This document shows, piece after piece, positions 23,286 through 34,460 of a DNA stretch of 64,000 bases. The notes beneath the pieces were generated by a model. It did no database searches and had not been told where the DNA came from. It saw nothing but the letters and a program-made list of their open reading frames with translations. Source of the stretch: Armigeres subalbatus. Taxonomy: Eukaryota; Arthropoda; Insecta; Diptera; Culicidae. How positions within the stretch are numbered: position 1 is the first letter of the stretch; each line of letters begins with the position of its first letter. The DNA is taken from positions 156,576,452-156,640,451 of the forward strand of contig NC_085140.1 in NCBI RefSeq assembly GCF_024139115.2, read 5' to 3'. The translations under genes were made by a program, and so were the position numbers.

Positions 23286-25060
23286 AATAGGAATTCAACA
23301 GGAATTTCCGTCAGAATCACTAAATTAGGGAATGGGAATTGAAGAACGGCATTTCCAAAAAAATACCTGTAGAAATTTCTGAAGGAATTTATGAAATAAC
23401 TTCCGAACGAATTCCTTAACGCAATTTCTGAAGGAATTCCCAAAGAAATTCTTACAGAAAATTTCTAACAACATAGGGGGAATGACGGCTTTGGCAGGTT
23501 TTGTTCTATTATTGTCAGGGGGTTTTTTATGACTGATTATACTCAAATTTGGCCTAAACATTCTTTGCATATCAAAGAATATTGTGGCCAAATTTCATAA
23601 AATTCGGTCGACAAAAACCCCCCTGCCAATAATAGAACAAAACCTGCCAAAGCCGTCTTTTCCCCTACTAAATAAAATCCCAAAGAATTTTGTAATTTTC
23701 GAATGAATATTCAAATGAGATCCTATAGGAATTAACCAAAGAATTTCAGAAAAAATGTTTAGGGAAATTACCGTAGGATTTCCTAAAGAAATTTCTAAAG
23801 TCATTCCTAGAGAAACTCCCGAATGCATTTTTCAAGAAATTTCCCTTAAATATTATGCGAAGGAATGCCTGGAGAACGTTACGAAGGAAATCTTCACGAA
23901 TTTCTTGGATTATTTTCCGAAAAAGAATTCGTTAGGAATTCACACAGGAAATTCTGCCGGAATGCATTCCTGACAAAATTTCTAATGTAACTTCTCTAGT
24001 AATTTCTGAAAAAAAAATGTAAAGGAATTTCTGAATGAAATTTGTGAAAAAAAAATCCTTAAGGAATTTCCAGAAAAAATCCGAAAGAAATTCGTTTCAG
24101 TTTTTCAGTTTCATTCGGTTTTCGGAAATAATCTTCTACATTGAAATTTGAAACTAATCCGAAGGAGTTTCTTGATTCATTCGTGAAACTTTCCGAAGAT
24201 ATCGTAAAAGAAATTTCCAAAGTCGTGAATAAATTCCTGGAGTAATTTACGAAGGAATATCTGGAGGAATTCCCGATGTATGAATTTCTGCAGGATTTCT
24301 TGAAGGAATTCATGGAAATCTTCCCGGATAATTTCTTAAGATTTTCAAGAAGAAGGTGGATTCTTCGAATGGCTTTCTGTATGAATATCTGAAATAACAC
24401 CTGGATGATTTTTTCAAGAAAATTTTGGAAATTTTTTCATAGCTTCCAAGGCATTCCTGGATGATTTTTTGAAAAAAAAATTCTATGAATATTCGAAAAA
24501 GTTTCTGGAGAAGCGAAACATTTCATAGATTTCCCAGAAGCTTTTCCAATAAATTGTTAAACAATTTCAAATAGATGAAGTACTATTCAGATTTCGTTAT
24601 ATTTATAACTGAATCATTTTAGAGAGTTAAGATAGAATTTCAGGAATTTTTGAATGAAACTACTTTTAATTTCTGAAAGAATTCCTGAAATTATTTTCGA
24701 AGGAATATACTAACGTATTCCTCAAGAAAAGATTCCGAAAGAATCCCTAAAAAATAGTAATTTTAAAGTAATTTTGAAAGGATTTCTCAAAGGAATTCTT
24801 TTAGAAATTTTCTAACGACCTACTGTACAAATTTCCGAATGACTCTTCAAAGGATTTTCCAAAAGAATTCCCGAAGTAATCACTATAAGAACTTCCAAAT
24901 GAATTCCTAAAAGAACTTTCGAATGAATTCCAATAGAAATTGGCAAAAGAATTTCAGCAGAAATTCTTAAAGACATCACCGAAGGAATTCCTGAAGAAAT
25001 TTCTGAAGAAATTCCTAGAGAAAGTACCGGAAACATTTTTCTAGATTTTTTAAGGTTTTT
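23286..25060. repeat. Degenerate GAATTCC-type satellite block
   Basis: Long run of TTTCCGAAGGAATTTC-like words with mixed orientation, interrupted by the MITE at 23476-23665. All open frames here are repeat-derived. Confidence 0.75.
23476..23665. mobile_element. 190-bp MITE with long near-perfect TIRs
   Basis: The left arm GGGGGAATGACGGCTTTGGC...ATTATTG is mirrored almost perfectly over about 50 bp by the right arm CAATAATAG...GCCAAAGCCGTC. TA flanks both ends (23474-23475, 23666-23667). It sits inside the GAATTCC satellite, so it postdates it. Confidence 0.85.
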
Positions 25061-25419
25061 CGGTAGAAGAATAAGTACTAGAACGCTACCCTAACAGCAC
25101 ACATGTTACACTTAGGTTACTGCAACCCATATGTGACCAGATTCAGTCTCAAACAAGTTGCTGCAACCATTTTTGTCTGACCTCTGTTGCTCGGGTAGTG
25201 ATGCTGTAGTCATTCATAGTGTTTTACAAAATTATGCTTAAATAAGCGGAACTTGGCTGGTTATGATGTTCCATGTTGTAGTATTTTTTTTTGTTTCAAT
25301 AACAACATCGGTTTAAATTCATGGAACCCATACTTTGGCTACTAGGCCGATGTAAACTAGATGCTAGTCACGCGAATAGGAGCGACACTAGCGAACTTAT
25401 ACTTTTGCATCATCTGGTT

Positions 25420-25690
25420 TTCCTTAGAGAATTTTCGAAAGAATTTCTGGAGAAAGTTTCGGAGGAAAACTTCACGGAAATTCCAAAGAAATTCCTGGAC
25501 CCATTTCCGGAGGATTTTTCTAAGGGTTCCCCGAAGGAATATAATTGCGGAAGTTATGGGAAAACTATCAAAACGTACACAAACGTAGGTATCTATTCTG
25601 CTCAGCTGTTACATAGGAATGCATTCCTAAAAAAATGCAATGAAATTGAAAGGAGTTTCCGAAGGAATTTCTAAAGAAGTTCAAAGTTCC
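25420..25690. repeat. Short GAATTCC-type satellite patch
   Basis: GAATTTTCGAAAGAATTTCT and related words run to about 25545 and recur at 25640-25675 around a non-repeat insert. Confidence 0.55.
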
Positions 25691-25935
25691 AATAAGGATG
25701 GAAACGTTAGAGAAAGAAAACTTATAGTTGTTTTTCATTCAAAACCAGACTGAAATGCCAAATAAATCACCCAAAAGTTCCTGGACTGTCTAAAGTTTAG
25801 TGGGAAATTCCGATGAAATTCCTGACATTCCTTCCTTTAATTTTCGAAGTAATTCGAAGGAGTTTCTAGGTACATTACTAGGACCAAATTGTAGTCTGTT
25901 GAAGACACCTCACCATAAACAAATAAACTTTACGG

Positions 25936-26215
25936 ATCAACAAGGCTATGGCTGCTTTTGCGAGTTTACGAAACACATGGAAATCCAATCGTATTATTCA
26001 ATGCACCAAATTTCGAATTTTTAACGTGAAATCGGTGTTGCTATACGTCAGCGAGACTTGCTGTGTATCATCAGAGATCACGCAGAAGCTGTGAGTGTTT
26101 GGGTAGGTTGGTTGCCACCCATTACGAAAAAGCGAAAACGAAATCTGTAAGAAAGCGCTAGACTGGAATCTGGCGGGACATTGCAGCAAGGCGAATACTT
26201 TACAGAACAGTATTG
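25936..26215 (+). pseudogene. RTE-type retrotransposon fragment (3' part of RT ORF)
   Basis: The sequence parallels 53996-54350 of the RTE copy: GGCTGCTTTTGCGAGTTTACG, ACGTGAAATCGGTGTTG, GCGAGACTTGCTGTGTATCA, and ACGAAATCTGTAAGAAAGCG with CTAGACTGGAAT. Frames are broken by indels and about 60 bases of the reference are missing. It ends near a TTATCTTATCTTA run, plausibly a worn tandem tail. Confidence 0.75.
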
Positions 26216-28440
26216 TACAGGATTACGAAGCATAATATGAACATCTTATCTTATCTTACCTTGAACTTATAAGACGCTTCTCTACACTTTTTCTTCCTTT
26301 GTGATCCGGTAGAATAAAAATTGACAACAGGAACAGAGCTTTCGCTTCCGGTAAGCATGCTTATCCGATTAATTTCTTCACCTTCGCTTAACTCTGGTTT
26401 AATGCCTAAGCGGTGGAAAAACTGACCTCTAAAGAAGAATCACTCAAGCTTCATTCCCTCGTAATAAATTCGTCCTCTAAAGCTCCGAAATTAGAGCCGC
26501 TTCCATGACCGAGCACGTGATTTTTTATAAACAATTTAACGAAATAATCTTGTTGAAAGCTGCTTGATAGCACACCAATAAGCAACTCTTTCACTGATTT
26601 TCGGTAAGGCTACATTAACAATTCATTGAAACACCTTTTGCTGACATTCTGTTGAAAAATAATCAGGCAGCTATTTGTATGATATGTTTACGATTGTATC
26701 ACATCAAACATTCCATCTCTGATTCCTGAAACGCAATATGCATGCGAATCAGAAATTAAATTAAATTTTCATCGCTCTCTGAATTGGAAATAAATGAGAT
26801 CAATTCAGAATTATTTACTGTAATTAACATTTTTTGTATATTAAGTATATCGTAGTAATGTGACAGGGCGGGTCCACAATTCTGTACCTTAAATAGACTG
26901 CATTGTATGTATTAATCCGAATTGAACGAGTGAACAGTCATCTCATTTATGAGGTGCATCAATTGCCTGTTTTCCAACATGGGTAAAAATAGAAACCCTG
27001 AAATATTAATGGCTAGCGGTTCCCTTTTTATGCGTGATTAATTTCACAAATTATTGCCAGGAATGTGCGTGGCTTTCGAACCCCACACAAGCTAATGAGT
27101 GCCAATACTTATATCTATTGAATATCTAATTATGATGCACAGGGCGTTGTGCTTTTATGCATGGATATATGTGCGAATGCACGGATACCTGGAAGGTTAA
27201 GCTGGAACCGTACTTATGGTCACGCAGCATCCTGCCGGAAGGTAACAACGGAGTGGATGTGATTTGGCGCTATATGCCAATGCCTTGAATATATAGCATC
27301 TGTTTTGACATTGGAATATTTACCCCATTAGTGGTGCACAATGGAAGTAATCCGCGTTTAATTGGGTAGAAATTTGAACTTTTGCAACGAATTAAAAAAA
27401 AAGATTCTGGAAGTGGAAAAATCTGCTGGATTTGACTAATGCCATGTGTTATGAGCTTTAAAACATATTCATGGCCATCAAAATGAAATTTTAATAAATA
27501 AAGCAATCTGGGTAGATGCAATAAATACATTTAAATTTTTCACAAATAATGGAAAAATTCCGTAAACATAAGAAAAGCAAAAAACCATTTTAGCTATTTT
27601 AAATGACAGAATTGTCCAGTAAAAAATAACATTTTCCAGTAAATAAATTAATATTAGCAAACAGCAAATACAAAGTTTTCTTCGAAATTAATATTTCTTC
27701 CAAAGAAAAAATGAAAAATTTCGAAACAAAATCAATGTCGGTCTCCACTAGAATAAGAAAATTTCCATATAGATTAAATGAAAGCTATTTAATCGAGCAA
27801 TCATTTCTCGAACAATAAACGTTTTTAAAGAAGAAACCGTCTATCAAACACATGTTTAACTTTATTTTCGTATATTTGTTTTCCATTGAGATCTGCATAT
27901 TTTTTTAATTACTTGTTTATCAATTTTTAGGCCGTTACAAATATTTAATTTATATTATGTCCTACTGGTCTCCGAATGGTAAATGGGGGGGGGGGGGGGC
28001 AATAAAAAATAAATATTAAAATGGGAAAAACAGTAAACTCCTCGGATTTGTTTTGTTGCCCCTCAAACAAATTTTTCGGACAAAAAAACGAGGGGTGGGG
28101 CATAATTGTTTTCAAATATTTGTATCGGCCTCATTGATTTTTTTATGGAATTTCAAAAAAAATTTGAAGTGAGTTTGAAATGTTAATTTCGTTTATTTTT
28201 TATTATTTGTTAATCAATATTTATTGATTTTTTACGGAATTAAAAAAAAATCTGACATGCGTTTGTTAGCTCCGAAATGTGATTGGATAGCTGCATTCAA
28301 CGTTTCCACGGTGACGGAGTATTCATTGCAGTGAGAAGAAAGCTCAGGTCATCGCCCATTCAATTGAGCAATGATATTTAACAGCTTCTTCATTCGGTGA
28401 ATCGTTATTCTCATTGGTATTCTATACATACCCCCTATAG
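26216..28440. other. Unassigned DNA with a G14 run
   Basis: No repeat ends, coding motifs or RNA genes were recognised in 2.2 kb, apart from an uninterrupted G run at about 27987-28000. 26500-27300 looks single-copy in texture and could be intron. Confidence 0.35.
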
Positions 28441-28449
28441 AATAGAAAC

Positions 28450-28650
28450 CAGGATATAAGTGAGCTTGAAGGCCAAATGGCTACCGTTTCTGCTACATAC
28501 GCAGGAGGTCGTGGATTCAATCCCAGGCCTGTTCCATTCTCCTTCTTCGAAAATTTATCCTAATCTTCTCATGTTCTAGCAATAGCTGGAACTGGCAATG
28601 GAGTCCAATATGGTTTCCATCATCTACTATACCTTTAACTAACTAGTCTA
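28450..28650 (+). repeat. tRNA-derived SINE-like element
   Basis: AAATGGCTACCGTTTCTGCT (box-A side) and GTGGATTCAATCCCAGGCC (box-B side, about 28511-28529) are spaced as in a tRNA. A non-tRNA body follows (TGGAACTGGCAATGGAGTCC). No clear tail or duplication was seen. Confidence 0.55.
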
Positions 28651-29199
28651 GAATTTTGTTAGAGTTGAAAATGAGCGGAAAAGCTTCTTCAAACATAATT
28701 TATTCTTTCCTTTCCTGTCATTGGCAACCCGTTAATCAAGACAAATTTCTGTCATAGAACCTAATCCCAAAAATCCAAAAAAATTCACTTGAACTTGTGC
28801 CAAGTGCAGAGGTGTTCTCGGTTTGCAGTGGGCTAGTGCCTGGCATCATAAGAACGTGGACAGCGCCTTAATTGTCCATTGAGAAGTCTAAAGCTCTCAG
28901 ACTGTGTAAATTAAAGATGAAAAGTAACTACTATGCTCCATCCATAAAGAAATTTTAATCTCAAATTAAAGTACAATTTTACATCGTGAATGCTCTTCAT
29001 GAAAAAAAATCTGCGATATTTTCATTTGATTGCCTGAGATAGAAAAAACCACTCTGCTCGATGTCTTATGAGTCTTATGACGATCATGACCTTTTCCAGT
29101 ACTGCTGGACATTTTCAATATTAATTAGTCTACCTTAAGCATCGCAGGAGCTAAAGGCGTCATATTGCCCTGTTCTGAATCATCTCGTTTATCATAAAA
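28651..29199. other. Unassigned DNA
   Basis: No recognisable feature. The RT family starting at about 29200 may extend somewhat into this stretch. Confidence 0.3.
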
Positions 29200-29850
29200 C
29201 AGCAGCCACAGAGGTACTAGGTAAGACAAAAGGAAACCAACGAAAAATCTGATTTGATGTAGAGTGCAAAGGAACGACAGATTAGAAAAAACAGGCTAGG
29301 AATCGCATGCGGCTACACGCCAAAATAGAGAACGACATAACGAACTAAGGGCAGCTGAGATAAAACCGGCGTAAGAAAAAGTATTCTCGGAGGCAGACGA
29401 AAGCTTTGTCAGAAACGAAGCGCGGAAGTTTTACCCAACAATCAACAAAATGCGCAGGAAAAGCACACCGGTGCCAGCCATGATCAATGACAGCTCCGGA
29501 AATCTGTTGACCGACCGAGCAGGGGTGGCTGCTGGATGGAAGGAGAAACAATTTGAAATATTGTTGAATGGACCTGGAGAGGGCAAAAACAGAATCAATA
29601 TTGAGGTGGATCCACAAGTAATGGAGCCACCTACACTAGACGAAGTAAGGCTATTCAAGAGCTAAAGAACGGTAAGGTCGCTGGGGAGGCCAAATTTCTG
29701 GTCGAGCTTCTATAACTTAGGAGTGAGTGACCAGGTGAACGGAAAAATCCACCAAGTGGTTGGAGGAAGAGGAAATACCTTCGAGCTGGTTTTATAGCCT
29801 CATATGTCCTATCTACAAGAAGACTCGATTGTGCTGAGTATCGAAGTATA
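29200..29850 (+). pseudogene. Non-LTR RT family B, copy 1, 5' part
   Basis: Readable pieces in shifted frames include a basic linker (KKQARNRMRLHAK, about 29290), MRRKSTPVPAMIND (29450), EPPTLDEV (about 29626) and ELKNGK-like codons near 29660. The copy runs up to a YRSI motif, split at 29850 by a MITE. It belongs to the connector between endonuclease and RT of a LINE and is paralogous to the 45370-46540 copy. The clade is not fixed; RTE- or CR1-like is likely. Confidence 0.75.
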
Positions 29851-30064
29851 CCGCCATCGGGGGTGACAATGGGTCTGGGGGTGAGAATGGGTCATCGCTC
29901 TCAGAGGCAGTCTGGAAGTCGTAGGGCAAAATCGTTCAAAAAGGTCTCTTATATTTTAGTCTTCTTGCCCTCAGATACATTCAATCTATTCTACAAACAT
30001 TGTAAGTGGATGAAACGGTGACCCATCCTCACCCCCATTTGACCCATTGTCACCCCGATGACGG
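29851..30064. mobile_element. MITE inserted in the RT frame, TA target
   Basis: Inverted repeats of about 25 bp (CCGCCATCGGGGGTGACAAT / reverse-complemented right CCGTCATCGGGGTGACAATG) are flanked by TA at 29849-29850 and 30065-30066. Removing the element plus one TA joins the flanking codons into YRSITL, the conserved YRxIT motif of the RT, so the insertion event is read directly. The length is 214 bp. Confidence 0.88.
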
Positions 30065-30066
30065 TA

Positions 30067-30624
30067 ACATTAGTTCAAAACAACCAACAAAGTACTCTTC
30101 CGTGTACTGTTTAGAAGACTGCGCCCGTTTGCGGATACCTTCATCGGCGAAAATCGAAGCGCTTTTTGAGTAGGACGATCAACAACGGACCAAATGTGTA
30201 CCTTGCAACAAACCCTTGATAAATTCCAGTAATACAACTTACGGACTCATCATCTGCTTGTGCACTTTGAGGCAGCGCGCGACTTATTAAAACGGAACGA
30301 ACATACCGTACATGTACAGTACATGGCTTTCCGGCAAAGCTTATTAGGCTGATACGTGCAACGCTGAATGGATCCAAATCGAGCGTCTGAATATCTGATA
30401 AGGCATCCGCTTCGTTCGTGATGTAAGATGGTTTGAAGCAGGGCTTCTCACATCAGCCGCACTCACTGGCTGTGTTCAATCGAGGAAGATGTACATACGT
30501 GCGGTCGGTGCAGTATGCAGAGAGACTGGCGATTGGCGACCTAAGGAAAAGCGACCTGGAATATGAGATTATATTCGGTTTAGATCCGGACAACTCGGAG
30601 TGTACGACAATTATAGAAAGGCTA
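30067..30624 (+). pseudogene. Non-LTR RT family B, copy 1, continuation
   Basis: After the MITE the frame resumes with the RT core: DKFQ (30220), LRTHHL (30240), LFGKAY/FPAKLIRLIRATL (about 30325-30365) and DGLKQG (30428), closely matching nucleotides 45410-45625 of copy 2. Beyond about 30450 similarity to copy 2 is not visible, and the R1 element starts by about 30625. Many stops and frameshifts show it is dead. Confidence 0.7.
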
Positions 30625-31136
30625 CCTAGGTAGCACAAGGCGGACGAGAACGGGCGTGATAATACTTGTCCCAAGGAAGGGCTGAAAGGAGGTGGTACAT
30701 AATGTGAAACGATAGCCCAAGAAGACATAGGAGAGGGTGTGGAACGACGAGGTTACCTTCCAATGTAAGCAGCTAGACGAGGTCAGGGCAGCGGAAGAGA
30801 TCGCCTCGGCAGTCAAGGACCAAGGTGGAGCGGTAGTAGCATAGGCATACATGCGCCCGTGAAAAGGACCGCATGGTACGCAGATTGCCAACGACGCCAA
30901 AAAGGTAATCAAAGTTGGAATGCTGAATGATGGCTGATCATTATGTTCAGTCAGCCTCTACCCATCACCGGTAGTCGACAAGTGCTTCCGCTGCATAGAA
31001 ACGGGATACTAATCGGCGGCGTGCCAAAGTCTGGACAGGAGTAAGAAGATGGCCATAAAACGCACACGTGCGAGAAGGCCTCATCGGGCATGTATCTATG
31101 TGTGAGCATGAATCACGTCATGGGTGGATCTGTTTG
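30625..31136 (+). pseudogene. R1-clade ORF1 (gag-like) remnant
   Basis: Pieces RTRTGVIILVPR (30635), CKQLDEVRAAEEIASAVKDQ (about 30765) and a zinc knuckle CFRCIETGY-stop-SAAC (about 30978) match R1 ORF1 architecture. The knuckle His is Tyr and a stop follows it. The 3' end is cut by the SINE at 31137. Confidence 0.7.
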
Positions 31137-31412
31137 TCTTCTTCTTCTTCTGTGGCTCTACATTCCAACTAGAGCTTGGCCGGCTTTTCAATTTAGTATT
31201 CTTTTAGCATTTCCTCAGTTATTAATTGAAAGCTTTCTATGCCCGCCATTGCATGAGTATGTATCTTGTGTGGCAAGTACAATGGATACACTATGCCCAG
31301 GGAGTCGAGAATGTTTTCCACCCGAAAACATCCTAGACCGGACCGAGATTCGAACTCGCCATCTCCGGATTGGCAATCCTACGCCTTTGCTCGCAAGGCT
31401 ACTGGAGACCTA
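31137..31412 (-). mobile_element. tRNA-derived SINE, Feilai-like, with 7-bp target duplication
   Basis: On the minus strand it starts GGTCTCCAGTAGCCTTGCGA with box-A and box-B (GAGTTCGAATCTC, plus 31345-31357) and runs into a long non-tRNA body. It ends in an AGAAGAAGAAG tail (plus CTTCTTCTTCTTCT at 31138-31151). CTGTTTG flanks it at 31130-31136 and 31413-31419. The body resembles Aedes Feilai SINEs as remembered. Confidence 0.85.
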
Positions 31413-31485
31413 CTGTTTGCCCGTTGAATGGAAATACGAGGAAGCCGTGCAAGTAACGCAGATCAACCTCAACCATTGTGTGGCC
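31413..31485 (+). pseudogene. R1-clade ORF2 N terminus (between two SINEs)
   Basis: The frame reads VQVTQINLNHC, the hallmark start of the R1 apurinic-type endonuclease. It is isolated by SINE insertions on both sides. Confidence 0.8.
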
Positions 31486-31756
31486 TTCTTCTTCTTATTG
31501 ACATTTCCGCTTCAAAGCTTAGTGTTAATGAAGTACTTCCACAGTTTTGAACAGCGAGGTTTCTGAGCTAAATTACTGTTTTTGCATTCGTATATCATGA
31601 GGCTAATTCGATAATACTTTTATGTCCAGAGAAGTAGAGAAAATTTTCAACCAAAAAAATTTCAAGACAGGGCCGGGAATCGAACCCAGCAACCTTTAGC
31701 ATGGTCTTGTTTTGTAGCCGCGCATCTCACCGCACGGCTAAGGAAGGTCCCACATG
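31486..31756 (-). mobile_element. Second tRNA-derived SINE, with 8-bp target duplication
   Basis: The minus strand begins GGGACCTTCCTTAGCCGTGC (box-A side) with box-B GGGTTCGATTCCC at plus 31678-31690. It runs to an AGAAGAAG-type tail (plus TTCTTCTTCTT, 31486-31496). GTGTGGCC (31478-31485) and GTGCGGCC (31757-31764) are near-identical flanks. Its body differs from the SINE at 31137, so two subfamilies are present. Confidence 0.82.
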
Positions 31757-32300
31757 GTGCGGCCGTCCGGCAGTTATCCTCTCGGGTGCAGATCAGCGGC
31801 GATTTGTACGACCGAAAGATTCCCGATTCAGGAAATGGTGACCACAAGAGCGAAGGGTGCAGTTATAGCGAAGATAAATGGAGTGTATTGCAGCTGCTAT
31901 ACCAAACCAAGGAAGGTGTCCGATAGACCAATTCACTCAGATGTTCAATCGGCTGATATAGACCTGATGGGTCGCAAACATGTGGTCATTGTAATAGACT
32001 TCAATGTATGGAAGACAGAGTGAGGAAGCCACTGTACTAATTGAAAAGGGCAAACGGTGCTAGAGACCTTAGCAAAGCTGAACTGGCTTGTTTGATTGCG
32101 AAGGGCTTGTTCGGTGTAAGTGAGGGAGGAACACATTGAGCTATTAAAAGGGCAAGGCTGACCCTTAACATGGCCATCGAAGAGAGCAAAAAAGCCTGTT
32201 TCGACTGACTATGCCAGAGCGCCAACTCGAACCTATTGGGGCATGCCTATCCGGTGATGATGGCCAAAAAAGTCCCAGGAATCTACAGACTTGAAGAGCT
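31757..32300 (+). pseudogene. R1-clade ORF2 endonuclease and start of RT
   Basis: The frame continues R1 endonuclease: RFPIQEMVTT (31820), AKINGVYCSCY (31870) and RKHVVIVIDFNVW (31973), the last being the catalytic Asp-Phe-Asn region. Shifted pieces GVSEGG, MAIEESKKACFD and CQSANSNLLGHAYPVMMAKK (32165-32270) match the R1 linker ahead of RT. No RT core follows, so the copy is 3'-truncated. The Asp-Phe-Asn is intact, but the frame is broken. Confidence 0.8.
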
Positions 32301-32546
32301 ATCATCGCTATGTCCTACGTTCATAATCTTATTACTAGAAATCGTGATTTTGATCCACAAACATGATAATTTTGTTTGAAAATCAGCGTTTGTGTTATAA
32401 TCCGGCGGTGTATTTCGTGGTTAAATTGATTGAGCTGTATATTGAGCAAAAATAATTTGCAACTAGGTTGACAGTGCGGCTTTAGCAGCACGAGTCTGAA
32501 CGAAAAATTAGGCCAATAAGGCTAGTCCGGAATTTTGCTGAAATTA

Positions 32547-32676
32547 GTGCTGTCCAATGAGAGCTTGAAGTAGCTCGAAGTTTCTCCCTGTCCTGCTCAT
32601 GCTCATTTGTTTACAAAAAAGAACGAGCAGGACGGGAACAACTTCGAGCTACTTCGAGCTGCTCATTGGACAGCAT
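32547..32676. mobile_element. Foldback MITE, copy 2 of 3
   Basis: GTGCTGTCCAATGAG...GTAGCTCGAAG and the mirrored CTTCGAGCTACTTCGAGCTG...CATTGGACAGCAT form the arms. TA lies at 32545-32546 and 32677-32678. Confidence 0.85.
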
Positions 32677-32689
32677 TATTGTGATTGTG

Positions 32690-34046
32690 AGACCCACAGA
32701 GCTCCGTAATCTCATCAAGACTAAGATAATTGAGATCCTTGATACTCATGTACAGCGGTTAAAGTGCTCTTGCTAAACGATTGCGACGTTGTTATGAAGA
32801 ATGTTCTAAAAGGAAGGAGCAAAACAGAATGTTCAACATCCACGAAAGGGAGCTCTACAACCACATTCAAAACGACAAAACCGACTTTGGCAAAGGCCTT
32901 CCGTGGATTGGAGATGTCACCCAGTTTAGGCCAATCTATGAAAGAACTCACAACGGTCCGCGGGTGGATAGCGGAATGCTTCAACACGGTACTTGATAAC
33001 CCCGGGCAGTAACCGGAATTCATCACTAGGGGTGTTACTTTATCTTCTGACAAAGGATCGGAACACTTTGAACTCACTCAAATACAGACCATTAACATGT
33101 CTTTCCAGTTTGTACAAAGTGATGTAATCGGTAATAGCAAGGAGGGTGCAGAACCATTGCGACGTCAACAACCTGATGGCCGAGGAGCAAAAAGATTGTT
33201 GATGCAACACACACATGAGACGCCATGGTCCCTCTTAGCAGAGCACTCAACCAATACAATGGCTATCATTTGAAGAGTGGAGTAGGGGTACACACATTCC
33301 CCATACCTTCTTTATGGACAAATTGAAGCTGTTTGTGGAATCTGTGGAAAAGCTGCATCAATTTATAACGGTATTAAGCAACGACATCTGGATGGAGTTT
33401 GGTATCGATAAATGTCGATCCATACATCTACACCGGGGTCACATGGTGGATGTCGACAGTTACCGTCAACGAACTGGGGGAGTTCCGAAACATGGTTGAA
33501 GGCGAAACGAACAAGTTCCTAGGTTTCTTGCAATCGATAATCAAGAAAGAGCAGAAAAAGTTCTTGCATAGTGTCAACGGTGATCTGAAAAGATTCTTGT
33601 CGGCCGGCAACAAAGTAAACATGTTTGCCGTGCCCTTCAGGGTGATAAAGTGGACTAAAACTGACTTGAAGGCGTTAGAACGAGAAGTACGAGTGGCGTT
33701 CACCAAGCATCACATGCGCCATCCAAAATCGTTCATCAAAACAGTTACCCTGCTACGTACAGTTAGAGGAAGAGGCGTCCCCGATATACAAGCACTATGT
33801 GTTTCCCAGATCGAGTAGTTACGGAGGTACTTCGTGGAGAGCCAGAACCGCCACGAAATCTATCGCGCTGTCTGTGAAGCTGACCACGGATTCAGTGCCC
33901 TGCATCTGGTATAGGAAGACTATCAATTGAATTGTGACATCAAAACTGTCGACGAGATGATTGCATCGTGGAATCAGAAGGAGTTGCATGGGACGCACCC
34001 CCATCAATTAGAGCTGGAATAGGTTAAAAGTTCCGATAGTCGTGGA
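32690..34046 (+). pseudogene. Divergent non-LTR RT family X, 5' part
   Basis: Broken frames read LRRCYEECSKRKEQNRMF (32780), NSLKYRPLTCLSSLYKVM (33072), the fingers of an RT, then MAEEQKDC (33177), FMDKLKLFVES (33314, where the catalytic Asp-Asp is Asp-Lys), WMEFGIDKCRSIHL (33390), KWTKTDLKALEREVR (33650) and GRGVPDIQALC (33770). This resembles LINE proteins with an EEQKGCRRGSxGC motif. The clade is not fixed. It ends at the LTR-element insertion and resumes after 37040. Confidence 0.72.
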
Positions 34047-34226
34047 TGTGTGGTACTAACTCAGAGTGAATGAATGAATGACTTGAGTGAACACTCACCG
34101 TGAGACTCTCCATAGTCATCCAAGCAATCTATGTGTTACCTTACCTCAATCAGTTTGTAAACGTCAAGCAGGCAAGACGTATAAGGCCCAGAGTGATTCC
34201 TTTTCGTTAGTATTTAGGCACGCACA
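34047..34226 (+). repeat. 5' LTR (180 bp)
   Basis: The sequence begins TGTGTGGTACTAACTC and ends TTTAGGCACGCACA. It carries TCACCGTGAGACTCTCC in the middle. It differs from the 3' LTR at four positions seen by eye, pointing to a fairly recent insertion. Confidence 0.85.
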
Positions 34227-34227
34227 A

Positions 34228-34246
34228 TGGCGATCCTGCCAGGAGT
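34228..34246 (+). promoter_or_regulatory. Primer-binding site, tRNA-Arg type
   Basis: TGGCGATCCTGCCAGGAGT, one base after the LTR, is complementary to the 3' end of insect tRNA-Arg(ACG) with CCA added, as remembered. Arg primers are used by some Ty3-like elements such as 412/mdg1, which suggests the helper lineage. Confidence 0.72.
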
Positions 34247-34460
34247 TGCATTTTTTTTTACGACAGCAATTCAAACTTTGAACCATTAGAGAAATAAAAA
34301 TGAACAACTGAAAAGGGATCACTCTGAGCCAAAGTTTTATTATAAGTGTGATGTGCGACAAAGTTTTAGGCAAGTTTGGTTTGATTAGTCAACTCTATTA
34401 AAATAAATATTCATAGAAAATTTTGTAAATAATGTTTATGAGCGACAGTATCAGCACATT

